A stretch of 64,000 nt of DNA from the NCBI GenBank assembly GCA_030411725.1, contig MU839840.1, positions 186,001 through 250,000 of the forward strand. Direction: 5' to 3'. Shown in pieces: positions 43,684 through 54,071 of this stretch; position 1 is the stretch's first letter, and the number at the start of each line of letters is the position of its first letter. The position numbers and the translations under genes were made by a program. The notes beneath the pieces were generated by a model. The model searched no databases. It saw nothing but the letters and a program-made list of their open reading frames with translations, and was not told where the DNA came from. The stretch is from Echria macrotheca (taxonomy: Eukaryota > Ascomycota > Sordariomycetes > Sordariales > Schizotheciaceae).

Positions 43684-46600
43684 TTATATATCCTCGTCCT
43701 GAGTTGTATCCCCTTCCATGTCATCGTTCATGTCCTCCTCCATGTCCTCCTCCATGTCCTCCTCCATGGCATCCTCCATGTCCCTCAGACGCTGCTCCAA
43801 GTATTCCCGAAGCTTGCTATATCGGATACCGGTAGCATGCTCCATCAAGGTCAACGCCCGGCGATACACCCGCGCCGCCTCGTTGTAGTTGTGTTGCCTG
43901 GAAAGTTCGAAACCCAGCTTGGACATCCACCATCCGGTGTCGTAGTGCTTCTCACCCAGAAGCTTAGTCGACAGGTCCATCCCTCGTCTTGACAAGGATT
44001 CAAGCTCGCGACTTCCGCTTTCCCCTTTCCGAGAAAGCGTTGAGACCAGGATGAAGAGATGACCAAGCATATGAACAGTTTCCTTCCCATGAGTTTCATT
44101 GACAACTCGAAGAGACTGCTGGATGAGGAGGTTCCCCTCTTCGCGTCTCCCTTGAGAAAGAACTGGCCCGGCCATATTGGCGAGAATATATGAGATTAGA
44201 AAATCATTTCGCCCCACGGCTTTCTCACTCAGTTCGAGTACCTCCCGAAAATACCGCTCTGCTTCCGCAAACCTGCCTTGGCGATCTAGCACATCCCCTA
44301 GAATCATCATGCTGAGCAAAGTGCGTCGGCTTTCCACCCCCAGTGTTTCTTTCTGATACTTGATCACCGTCGGCAGCAATCGTTGTGCTTCTTCGTACCT
44401 TCCCCAGTACGAGTAATCGACGGCAAGGCTTCCCATGATCATGTGTTTTTGATCGTCGAGTTCATCATTGGTATTTTCTGGGAATAGATCCAGCATCTGC
44501 AGACGTAGCCGGGCTGCCTCCTCACACCTAGACTGTGCCGCAAGCGCGTTTGCAAGCCGATTGATTCCCTCAATTACCCTCAAATCATGTATACCAAACT
44601 CTTTCTCCATGATTTCAATTGTTTGACGAAATAAATTCTCGGCTTCATCATATCTCCCAAGAAGTTTGAGGCCGTCGGCAAAGGCTAAGAGCAGGTTGGT
44701 CTCAGCTTCTCTATCATCTGCGTGTTTTCGAAATTGCAACAACCTCTCGATGTGGGGAATAAATTGCAGCCAGTGCTCCCGCTGGAGCAGCGTTTCGAAG
44801 TACGTAGGGGTCGGAAACACACGATTGAGCGTCCCCAGCGCCGCTGTAACCCAATAGCCGAATTCTCCCGTCCGTTCGACCCAGTGCCGGGCTGAAACCT
44901 GGACAAGTCGATGAAGGTCATACGAGCGCGTGCCGACCCGCTCGGTGACGAATCCATACGCTTTCAGGATACCCACAGCTTCCGCTACCTTGGCCCTCGA
45001 GTTGCTTTGTGGATAGCTCTCGAATAGTGACTGTGGAATTCCTTGTTCGGCTACGAAACAGATGATTCTCAGAAAGTCGGCTGCCAAAGGAAGTGTGTTG
45101 AGTATCCGGCGGAATGAGATGAGCCATGTAGTAGCGATCGGGTTCTTCATATCCTTTGAGTCGTATCTTCCCAAGTCGTCAAACTCCCTGCTCAGTAGGT
45201 AGATCTCCTCGTCTTCGCTCGACGTGTAAATATCGACATATTCGGTAGCTGAGATTCGGTTTTCATTGATGTATGCTGACGCCTGCTTCATTGCCAGTGG
45301 CAGGTTACCGAGAAGGTCGAGCAACCGCAGCATAGTCTCGTCGGTTCCAGCAAGTTCCAGATCGAGACTGGAGTCTAGGAGCTCGCGCGATTCATCCGAA
45401 TCCATTAGTGAAACGGTGAGAACATCTGCTCCTGCTAGCCTTCTTGCTGCCACGTAGTTCCTCGTAGTGAAGATTATGGAGCCAAGCGGGCTGGATGGCA
45501 AAAACTCCGTCAAAGATGAGGACGTTGCAACCTCCACATTCGAGTCGTCTTTTGATGTTTCCCCACGAGGCAGGACGACATCATCGGCATTGTCAATAAC
45601 CAAGAGCCATCGACCAGCGCTTGAACTACTCAAGGCCTCCTTTACGACTAGTTTGACATCGGTGTCCTCTTGATCAATACCGAATCCGAGCTGGCGACCT
45701 ATCTCGCGGTATGCCTTTTCGAAACTCGCCGCATTGATGGCGGGAACCCAGAAGATGGAGCATTCAGGGTCCGCTTCATGGATGCGGTAGACAGCCTCAA
45801 GAGCGATTTGGGTCTTGCCAACCCCTCCAAGCCCGGCAATCGCAGTCCGTTGACAAAGGCTTTGAGTTGCTTGTGGACTTGCTTTCCGGACGAGCTGTTC
45901 CAAAAGTAATTCTCGCCTAACGAACTTTTCATTCCGCTCAAAGGGAATGAGCATATAAGTTCCTCGATTGGCAGATTCGGAAGCAAGAGCGTGTTGAGGA
46001 GCCGGGACTGGTGAATGATGATCAAGAATGTCCAAGAGATCGGAAGAAACAGTTAAATAGTTTCGGTCATTTCGGTCTTGAAATTTGCTGAGCTCTGCGT
46101 GGTCGGCATAAAGCGGTCTCCTCTGAGAAGAATCTGCTCCGAAAGTAGCCGACTGCTCAGGGACGATCTATTATTTTGTTAGAAGGGGTATCGATGTGAA
46201 GTCCAGTGTCGTTCAAGCACATACGAATTCTCGAATTAGTGGAACCACCCCCAAAAACTTTCGACACAACTTCTGGGTCTCAAAGTAGTAGATCCGCGTG
46301 GTGTTTCTGTACCGCTTTGCAAACTTCTTTTCAAGATCATCCAAATGCACACTGTCCGGCTCGAGAGGGCGCATAATGTCGCTGTCAGAGTCAAGCAGCC
46401 CGAGTCTGAGGAGCCCGGAGGCCAAAGTCCCAAAGCGAGTAAACGGCGTGCCCCGATGAGGTGTCCCAAGAAACAACACGCCTTTTACTACGTCCTTGAG
46501 CTCGGGATAGTCGGCGAGAGCCTGGAACTGTCAGTAAATAATCATCCCTTTTTCACAACACCGAGGTGACTAACCTGTTTGATGACGATTCCACCATAAC

Positions 46601-47093
46601 TGTGACCGACAAGCACAATATCCCCCTGGCAACGCTAAAGCCTGGTCAGAAGAGTCTCGTTCACCAAAGTTTCACAGCACAGGCTCACCTTATCACTAAG
46701 AAGACAGTGGCTCAAGGACTCAGCCGTCACAGTCAACCTCGTCGAGTTCAACCTGCGGACCCAGACGGAGTCATAGTTGAAGTTGAACAGGCGAACTGAT
46801 GACTTGTGGCCCCTCTGCTCAAGATCAATCGGCAGCAAGTCGGTTATCCAGCATACATCGCCATGACACCATGCTCTCGAAGGGTCAGCCGCGAGGCCAT
46901 GGACGAAGATGATGCTAGTGGAGGGACCAGGCCCAGTCTCCTGTTCTGTGGTGGGATATGCTTGTCGGAGGCCGTACACTTTCTGTCGTTGCGATGCGGG
47001 CTGGCGTGGGGTGAATTTGTCAAGGATCCAGACCAAGGCGACAGCGACGATAATAGCGAAGATGAGAAGGTGGGGTGGGATAATGTTCAGCAT
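43684..47093 (-). CDS. NLR-type protein: membrane anchor + SesB-like hydrolase + NB-ARC + TPR (1078 aa)
   Basis: Exons 47093-46689, 46625-46575, 46521-46225, 46167-43684, all phase 0. Residues 8-26 form a membrane span (LLIFAIIVAVALVWIL). An alpha/beta-hydrolase domain follows: IIFVHGLAADPSRAW, the nucleophile elbow GHSYGG (Ser144) and FLGTPHRGTPF, as in SesB-type effector domains. The NB-ARC module has a P-loop (AIAGLGGVGKTQ, Lys369), Walker B (WLLVIDNADD, near 443), IIFTTRN, a GNLPLA motif and YDLHRLVQ in the MHD position. From about residue 700 onward, repeated A-E..YR/LF-RQ...LG units form tetratricopeptide repeats. An acidic (M)EED repeat tail ends the protein. Fungal NLRs with these parts are signal-sensing switches in self/non-self recognition. 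Acceptor of intron 2 could also be six bases earlier. Confidence 0.92.
43730..43777. repeat. 12-bp minisatellite (4 units)
   Basis: ATGTCCTCCTCC three times followed by a variant ATGGCATCCTCC. It encodes the acidic MEED-type tail of the NLR protein on the minus strand; copy number may vary between strains. Confidence 0.8.
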
Positions 47094-47793
47094 GGCTCTC
47101 GCGTTGGTCGTACGTGGGTAGGTAGGTAGATTGACGGTTCCACTGAGGGATTTACCGGACTGAAGGCCGACCGGATAGTGTCCGTCCTGCTGGGCGATGC
47201 TCCGGATTCGAAACCGTCGGGCGGGACTCAATGCATAACACGAGGAATGCAAGTTAAGTACATCTTCAATTGCTGACGGACGGGAGGGGATTGGGCTTGT
47301 TGGGGAAAGGAGAATGCGAGAGAAGGAAAATTGCCCCTCACGAGGAACGCCGGGTGCCTAGGAATCAGGAACCTCAGCCACCGCCACAGACACCGCCCGG
47401 CGACCTCCCAACCTGAGCGCGCCATATGTATGGCCCTCATTGGCCGATCAGAGTCTCATCGCCTTTTGAGAAGGCGCCCTTGAGAAAAGTGCAAAAAACG
47501 GTCTGGCGACAGGATGAAAGGACGAAAATGAATTTCGAGGAAATGAAGACCAGGAAGAAACTTTGACCAATCATCAGACAGTTTTATTAGCCATCCCACT
47601 TGCCCTCCAGTCCCTGATGGCTCTTTCCGAAACCACCAAAACTGAAACACCGATAATCCTCCACAAAAAGACATCACGTGATGCGCCAGATCACCTCCAT
47701 CTTACAATATCTCATTCTCTACATACTCAGAATTAATCTATCTCATTCCCGATCCTCTAAATAAGTTCCATACGCCAAAGCAAATCCCCAAAA
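47094..47793. other. intergenic, NLR promoter region
   Basis: 700 bases holding the 5' flank of the NLR gene and the 3' flank of the P450 gene on the same strand. No gene seen. Confidence 0.5.
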
Positions 47794-50700
47794 CTAATCA
47801 AAAACATCCGTAGCATACCGCTCATTCCGAATACTCTCAAACCACCTCAGCGCCCTCTGCTCATCCGGCGGCTCATCGCTCTCCCCCCGCTCGACCCTCA
47901 CCCGCCTCGCCTCCATCGCAATCCTCACCACCGCATCCTTGACGCTCTCCCCCACCGCCCGACTCCCGCACACATACACCCTCGACCCCCTCTCCCACAG
48001 CTCCGTCAGCTCGGCCCGATCCAGCCAAAGCCGATCCTGCACGTGCTTACACCCCTTGGCATCATCCCCATCAAACCGACTATACGCCCGCCGGACCGAC
48101 ACGGCGCCCATGGCCTCCCACCGATCGAACTCGTCGCGGTACAAATCGTCCTCCCTCCCGCGACACCCGAAGAACAGCACCGCCGGCGCGAGCGTCCTCC
48201 CCGCGCCGATCTGCGCCGCGCGGTCCTGGATGAACCCTCTAAAGGGTGCTAAGCCCGTGCCGGCGGCGATGCATATGATTGGTGTTTTCTCCGCCTCCTC
48301 GGAGGAGGGCAGGTGGAAGGAGGTATGTGACTTGCGCACGCTGACGGCGAGTTTATCACCGACCTGCAGGGAGGCGAGATACGACGAGGCGACGCCGGTG
48401 TGGCGGACGGATGGGTTGGAGAGGGACGGTTCCGAGAGGAGGGAGTATGTGAGCGTGGCGCGGGCGGGGTCGCGCAGGGGCGAGGAGGAGATGGAGTATT
48501 GCCGGATGCGCATGGGTGGGAGTAAGGAGAGGAAGACCTCGAAGGGGAGCGGGACGGAGGGGAAGCGCTCGAGGAGGTCGAGGATGGAGACGCGCTTGCG
48601 GGAGATTTCGGACGTGTAGGTTGAGGGGGTGGTGAGGACTTGGAGTTGTTGTTTCACCTCCGGGTCGGCGTCGGCTGCCTCGCTGAGGGCGAGGATACCC
48701 TGCTCTTGTTAGTGAGGAACGGAAAAAGAAAAAGGGGTGGGACGTACACGCTTGGTAGCAGGCTGGGCCAACTCGACATACGAGGCGAGGATGTCATACA
48801 CCGGGACCGGTGTGCCGGTCGGCAGGTTGGTCTGTCCCTCGGCCTCGATCGTAATGTGAGCGTCCCATGCGATATGGAAACGCCGCATCACCCGCCCAAC
48901 ACGCTCAAGTGCATTGATGGGAAGAACGGCGAGGTAGTCGCCGGGCCGGTAGGTTACGCCGTCGGGCAGTTTGACTTCAAGATGCCGCTTCTCGTTGGGC
49001 TCCGAAGGCGCCGTCAGCGTCTTCGCGTCTACCACAACCGCCTCTTGCACGTCCTGCCGCAGCACCGTCGACCGTGGCGTCGAGAACTGCACCGATAGAC
49101 TCGAAGCGAACCCGGCCTCGCCATCTCCCGAGACACCACCCGCAGCAGCCCCATACCGCGCTTCGAGTGCCGGCCAGAACACCTCGTCCTCCCACTGCTC
49201 AAAGTCGGTAAACATCTGGCCTTGCGCAGCGTCCGTCAGGCCCATAGCGCATAGCCGCGATGCACCCCTGGCTTCGAGCGTGTCATCAAGGGAGCGCGGA
49301 ATCCGATGGAACGTCTGCGCCCAGTCGTGATGGCCGCACCCAAAGACGGCGTACGAAACTTTCTCCAGCTCGTTACCCTTGAGGGTCTGCGTCCAGGCAT
49401 AGAACTCGGCTGCGTTGTCCGGTGGCAGGCCCTCGTAGGACGCGGTGATGATGGCCACCGGGTGGTCCTGGGGCAGTTTCTCCTTGGCTGCGTCCAGAGC
49501 GCTCACGACGGCGGCGGAATACCCGTGAAGCGTTGCGTCAGCGGCAAGACGCTGCGCCAGGGCCTCACATGTCCCGCTGTTGGAGCCATAATAGATGCTC
49601 AGCGGCTTCCCCTCTCGCTGCGGTTTATCCTTCTTTGCGTGAGAAGCAGACCCCTTAGGCGCCCCGTTAGCCCCCACAGCGGCGCCACCACCACTTAGAC
49701 GGTGACCCAGCTCGGTGGCATTCATCCCGTTTCGAATCTTGGCACGGATGTAGAAGCCCTTGGGCTTGACGGTCAATGTCTGCTTGTACTGCAGCTGATA
49801 CTCCGGGTCGTCCATGGAAAACTCGAGGTTCTGCAGCAACATGGCCATGACCAAAATCGCCTCCTGCCAGGCAAATGGACGGCCAATGCAGGCCCGCTGG
49901 CCGTTCCCGAAAGGTTTCCAGCTGTCCGGGAACTCCTTGTTGAGACGGTCAAAGTTGTCGTCGAGCATGCGGTCGGGAATAAAATCGAGCACGGTCTCGC
50001 CGAACACGGTCGGGTCGAGCTGCGATTTGGCTAGGAACAAGGCGAATGGCTGGCCCTCCTGGACGGCATACTTGCCGCCGATAATGGTGTCCTTCTTGGC
50101 TTGCACGCCGATAACTGGGATCGTAGGGCTCAGGCGGAGCGTCTCACGCAGCACGGCCGCAATGTAGGGGAGCTGGCATCACGTCAGTTGAAACGAACAG
50201 GACAAGACGCAAGGGCGTAATCTCACCTTGTTCATGTGCTCCAGCCGGACAGGTCCCGTACCGATTACGGTATCGACCTCCTGCCGGGCCTTCTCGAGCG
50301 TTTCCGGGTGCTTCAACATCTGATAGAAGGCAAATCCCAACATGCCCGAAGTCGTCTCGTGGCCGGCGATCAGAAAAGTGATGAGGTTGTCGACGATGCT
50401 GGCGTCGCTCATCTTGTCGCCCGTCTTGGGGTCAACGCCCTCCAGCATGGCCGTCAGCAGGTCGCGGCGGTTAGTTGGATGCTGCTTGCGCTCGTGAATG
50501 ACGCCCTCGGCCGTCTCGCGCAGGATGGCGATGTCGTCCCAGTACTGTTTATTCGCCGCCGTCTTCCAGGCCGTGAGAAAGGCGGGCCGCTGGGAGCGCG
50601 CGCCGGACTCGGTGAGGAAGCGGCCCATGGCGTCGACGAAGGGGTGCATCTCGTCATGATAGAACGAGTTGAAGCGAAATCCCATGGAGCACAGGGCGAT

Positions 50701-51218
50701 GGTGTCCAGTGTGAGGCGGGTGAAGTCGTCGGTGGCAGCGATCTTGGCGTCCGGGCCGTGGCGGGCCCATTTCAGGGTAAGCTGGGTGGCGATCTCGTGC
50801 ATCTCGTCGAACATGGACTGGATGGGCATGGGGCCGAAGGCGGGCATCAGCACGCGGTGGGCCAGCGCCCAGTTGGGCTCATCCAGCCGGGCCGTGAACA
50901 GGCCGTCATGCACGCCGTTGCGCACCTCGACCAGGGACGCGTTGATGCCCTTTTGGAAGCGGCTTTCGTCGCAGAGCTCGTGGACCAGCGCCTGGGTCGT
51001 TACAAAGACCATGTTTCTGCCGGGGAAGCGCAACCGGAAGATCTCGCCTGCCACGGTTATTAGCTTTTTTCCTTGGTGTTTTTTTCTTTCTTCCTCAACT
51101 CACCGTATTGATCGACAAACTTCATGATGGACCCCATGGGGAAGTTGGGGTCGATATCGAGGGAATTGCCAAAGATGGGCCAGCCCGGAGGCTCGGGGAT
51201 AGGTGCAGATCCCTCCAT
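47794..51218 (-). CDS. self-sufficient cytochrome P450:NADPH-P450 reductase fusion, CYP505 type (1088 aa)
   Basis: Exons 51218-51104, 51047-50227, 50172-48748, 48699-47794; all phases agree. No N-terminal membrane anchor is present (start MEGSAPIPEPPGWP), as in soluble P450foxy/P450BM3-type enzymes. The haem domain shows the I-helix AGHETTSG, the ETLR motif and the haem ligand Cys407 in FGNGQRACIG. A linker leads to the FMN domain (SIYYGSNSGTCEA, near 506), then the FAD/NADPH domain with RQYSISSSP and CIAAGTGLAPFRG, ending ATDVFD. The family hydroxylates fatty acids at sub-terminal positions using NADPH and O2 without a separate reductase. Length agrees with known CYP505 proteins. A TATATAA box lies 96 bases upstream. 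No biosynthetic partners are adjacent. Confidence 0.96.
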
Positions 51219-51313
51219 TGTGAATGCTGGGATGGATGCAATGTTGAGATGAGGACAGAAAATGACGGGGGACAAAAGAAGAACCAATGCACCGGGAATG
51301 GCATGATCACCAG

Positions 51314-51320
51314 TTATATA
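51314..51320 (-). promoter_or_regulatory. TATA box of the P450 gene
   Basis: TATATAA on the minus strand, about 96 bases upstream of the ATG at 51218. Confidence 0.55.
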
Positions 51321-52329
51321 GCAGCATAGCATCCGGCAGACGGCCCATGGCCCGACCGGCTGCGGTGGCACCATCAGGTCTTGGACCCATTTTTGTCGGC
51401 ACCGAGAGAGGATGGAAATGCGACCGGTTGCATCGCCTTGATCCTCGGTAGGCCGGCTGGAGTGACTGTTGTCTCACTCGGAAATCCCCGTTGTTATGGA
51501 CAAGTTGATAGGGCCCCCCTTCGGCCCCGTTGAAATTGTTTAGCGTGTTCCAGAAAGCGGAATTGTCGGAGACTGACCCCTGTCGCGGCCCTACACTACA
51601 GCGTATCCGCGGTTCTGTGGAGCCTGGACGGCGGCGTTAGTTCGTCCGAACATCCACTGGATCCAACAACTGCGTCCGACTCCCGCTTCCTGCAATTGAC
51701 CAGCTGCCATTCTTCCGCGCTTCCGTGCTTTTGCATCCGGGTCTTTGCTTCTCTAGCCTCCTAGATCCGCGGTTACACCCGAGGAGGATCGCGTCCTTTT
51801 TTTTTTGTTTTGCTGTGCGTCAGGATTCACCGGATGGTTGAAAATTCCCGAACGGTGGTTGGATTGTAGAGAATCGGGTCGTACCCGCCGCCGCCGAGGC
51901 ACCGATGCGGCGCAATTTGGGACATCGGCGCCACCCAAAACGTCATCTAACAAGCCCTGTCAAAAACCGTTGCATGCCTCGGCAGTGCCATCTGCATGGC
52001 CCTCGTGGGTCTCCGACGTCTCCCAAATGGACCCTCAAGTCCCTGATCATCCCGCGCGCTGGATACCCAAAAACGGGATCGCAATCGGGTCGACCCGTAT
52101 TGCGCGAATTCTTTCTCTCACAGAGCTTCTCAGGCCAGCGTACAGCCCGGGCGCGCTGCAGCCAAGACTATGTCGGCGGGCGGTACCATGGCCTCGGGGC
52201 TGAAGGCGGTCACGGTTCAGGCCAATGGCCATCCCAAAATCCGGGCCGGCGACCCCGCGTCGCATCATCCTCGTCCACGTTGCCGATCGGAACAACACAA
52301 AGTGGCATGATCCACAGACCGGCTCCGAG
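51321..52329. other. divergent intergenic region
   Basis: Upstream region shared by the P450 gene and the gene starting at 52330. The frame is open upstream from 52225, giving an alternative start that adds 35 residues. Confidence 0.45.
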
Positions 52330-53478
52330 ATGGCTCTCGACCCCGGCACCATCCTCAGCGTCATCGACACGATCCAGCGCGTCGTCGCCCTGTACGAGCG
52401 CATCGATGGCCTGCCGCAGCAAATGACCAATCTGGGCCGCCGCATGGAGACGCTGAACCTCTACCTCATCCCGCTCGAGGCCTTCGTCAAGAACAAGCCC
52501 AACACGGCATACGCCCGCCTGTACCCGGGCCAGAAGGAGGCGCTCGCCAAGCTTCTCGGCAACATCCAGGCCAGCGCCGACAAGGTCTACGATCTGTTTG
52601 AGCGCTACGAAAAGGGCATCCTGTCCCGCGGACATGATCTGGTCTTCCGCGCCAAATGGGCCAGCCAGATCTGGTTTTCCCTGGTGGACAACAGCCCCGA
52701 CAAAATCCAGGCGCTGATGGATGACATCGACTACGACAGGGGCGTTTTGAACGATTATCTGACGCTGATGAACGCCATGGAGAAGCCCGTGCTGGCCACG
52801 CCACCACGACCGCCAGGCCGAAGAGACTACAAGATCATATTCGTCGATCCATCCAATGGAAATCGCAGTATTGTCGCCGAAGCTCTCACCAAGCTGCTCG
52901 GCCAGGCCACCGTCAAGGCGAATCTGGACTGGCGCATCGAATGGATCCACTCAGCCGGCTTCTTCGTCAAGGCCAGGAGCGACTGCATCGATGTCATCGA
53001 GAAGCTGGACTACAGCTACCCTTCCATGAAGCTAGCCCTGAGCGCCGGCGGTGTGTCCCCGAAAGCTGTGATTCTCGATGCCGTCTTCGACAACAAGATG
53101 TTCAACCAGCCCTACAAGCAGACGATCCGCAGCGCGCTGGCGGCGCGTCGATCCCGCGGCCTCACCAAGGACATGTTTCGGCGCTACGACTTCGTCATCG
53201 TCTTTACCAGCCGGGAGCACGACAACGCCACCAAGCTCAAGGAGGCGCTCCGGAAGAAGTATGGCGATGCGGCGGTTGCCCGCGGAAAAGGGAGGGTTTT
53301 GCACCTAGGCGCGTACCTCGGGTCCGTGGGCGCCCCCACCGAAATCATCCTCACCAAGAAGATGAAGGAGAAGAACGACACGCGCGAGGAGTGGAATGCC
53401 AAGGCTGCGCAGATCAAGACGGCGATCAAGGGGTTTCTGAAGAGCGAGATGAAGTGGGTTGCGCCTGAGAAGACGTGA
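52330..53478 (+). CDS. helical N-terminal domain fused to a degenerate LMW-phosphatase-like domain (382 aa)
   Basis: Single exon. The chosen start is MALDPGTILSVIDTIQRVVA, the usual beginning of the all-helical N-terminal domains of fungal death-pathway proteins; an ATG at 52225 would add 35 residues. Residues 1-150 are a helical bundle. From about 166 (DYKIIFVDPSNGNRSIVAEA) the protein follows the low-molecular-weight protein tyrosine phosphatase fold. The family P-loop (V-C-x-x-N-x-C-R-S) is matched by V-D-P-S-N-G-N-R-S, so the catalytic Cys is replaced by Asp173. An ARRSRGLTKDMFRRYDFVIV segment fits the later part of that fold. Inference: a pseudophosphatase sensor or scaffold joined to a signalling domain. 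The domain assignments rest on motif reading only. Confidence 0.6.
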   Translation: MALDPGTILSVIDTIQRVVALYERIDGLPQQMTNLGRRMETLNLYLIPLEAFVKNKPNTAYARLYPGQKEALAKLLGNIQASADKVYDLFERYEKGILSRGHDLVFRAKWASQIWFSLVDNSPDKIQALMDDIDYDRGVLNDYLTLMNAMEKPVLATPPRPPGRRDYKIIFVDPSNGNRSIVAEALTKLLGQATVKANLDWRIEWIHSAGFFVKARSDCIDVIEKLDYSYPSMKLALSAGGVSPKAVILDAVFDNKMFNQPYKQTIRSALAARRSRGLTKDMFRRYDFVIVFTSREHDNATKLKEALRKKYGDAAVARGKGRVLHLGAYLGSVGAPTEIILTKKMKEKNDTREEWNAKAAQIKTAIKGFLKSEMKWVAPEKT

Positions 53479-54071
53479 GAAACACATCTTCTCTGTAATT
53501 CAGCGACGGCTGTGTAAGGTGTTCGGGGTCGATGCCTCCATCTGGAGGCATCCTTCAAGTCGAGTGGGGCTCCATCGTGTAGAGAGAGCTACGGTTAGAA
53601 GTCGAGAATCCAGGTCGAAACAAGCCACACACTCTGCAGCGACTTTCAGCTGAACAGGGGAAATCGGTTAATATATCTACATCGACAGGATCATGGGCGC
53701 AGTCTCTCGCGAACTGCCAAAGTGGAAGGTCATCACGGATCTCGATGCCGCGCGAGTCTTGGCATGCTACCTAGGTAGACAATCCCTTCCTCGACAGGAC
53801 GGAGCGAGGCCGTGCTCGCGTCAAGAGCAAGGGCGCCCAATCAGCAGCCGTGAAAAGTGTGGCGTTGGATGCGCATGTAACCTTAAAGGAAAACCTTAAT
53901 TTCACTGGCGTCGAGTCTGTTCTGAATCGGCATGATTTACACCGTTTCTTGGCGTAAGCCACCCGGAGCCTTGTCTGCGGAGATGGTGCGGAGATGGGAT
54001 AAAGGGGCACGCGACACCCCGCGTCGAGGCTGAAGGGTTTCGCGATCAGGAGTCGAGACAACGACAGGACG
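53479..54071. other. intergenic spacer
   Basis: No gene. The palindrome CTACCTAGGTAG lies at 53767-53778. Confidence 0.5.

Noticed and set aside
47794..53478. P450 plus neighbours as a biosynthetic gene cluster
   Set aside because: No PKS, NRPS, terpene synthase or tailoring set nearby; CYP505 enzymes are commonly fatty-acid hydroxylases on their own.
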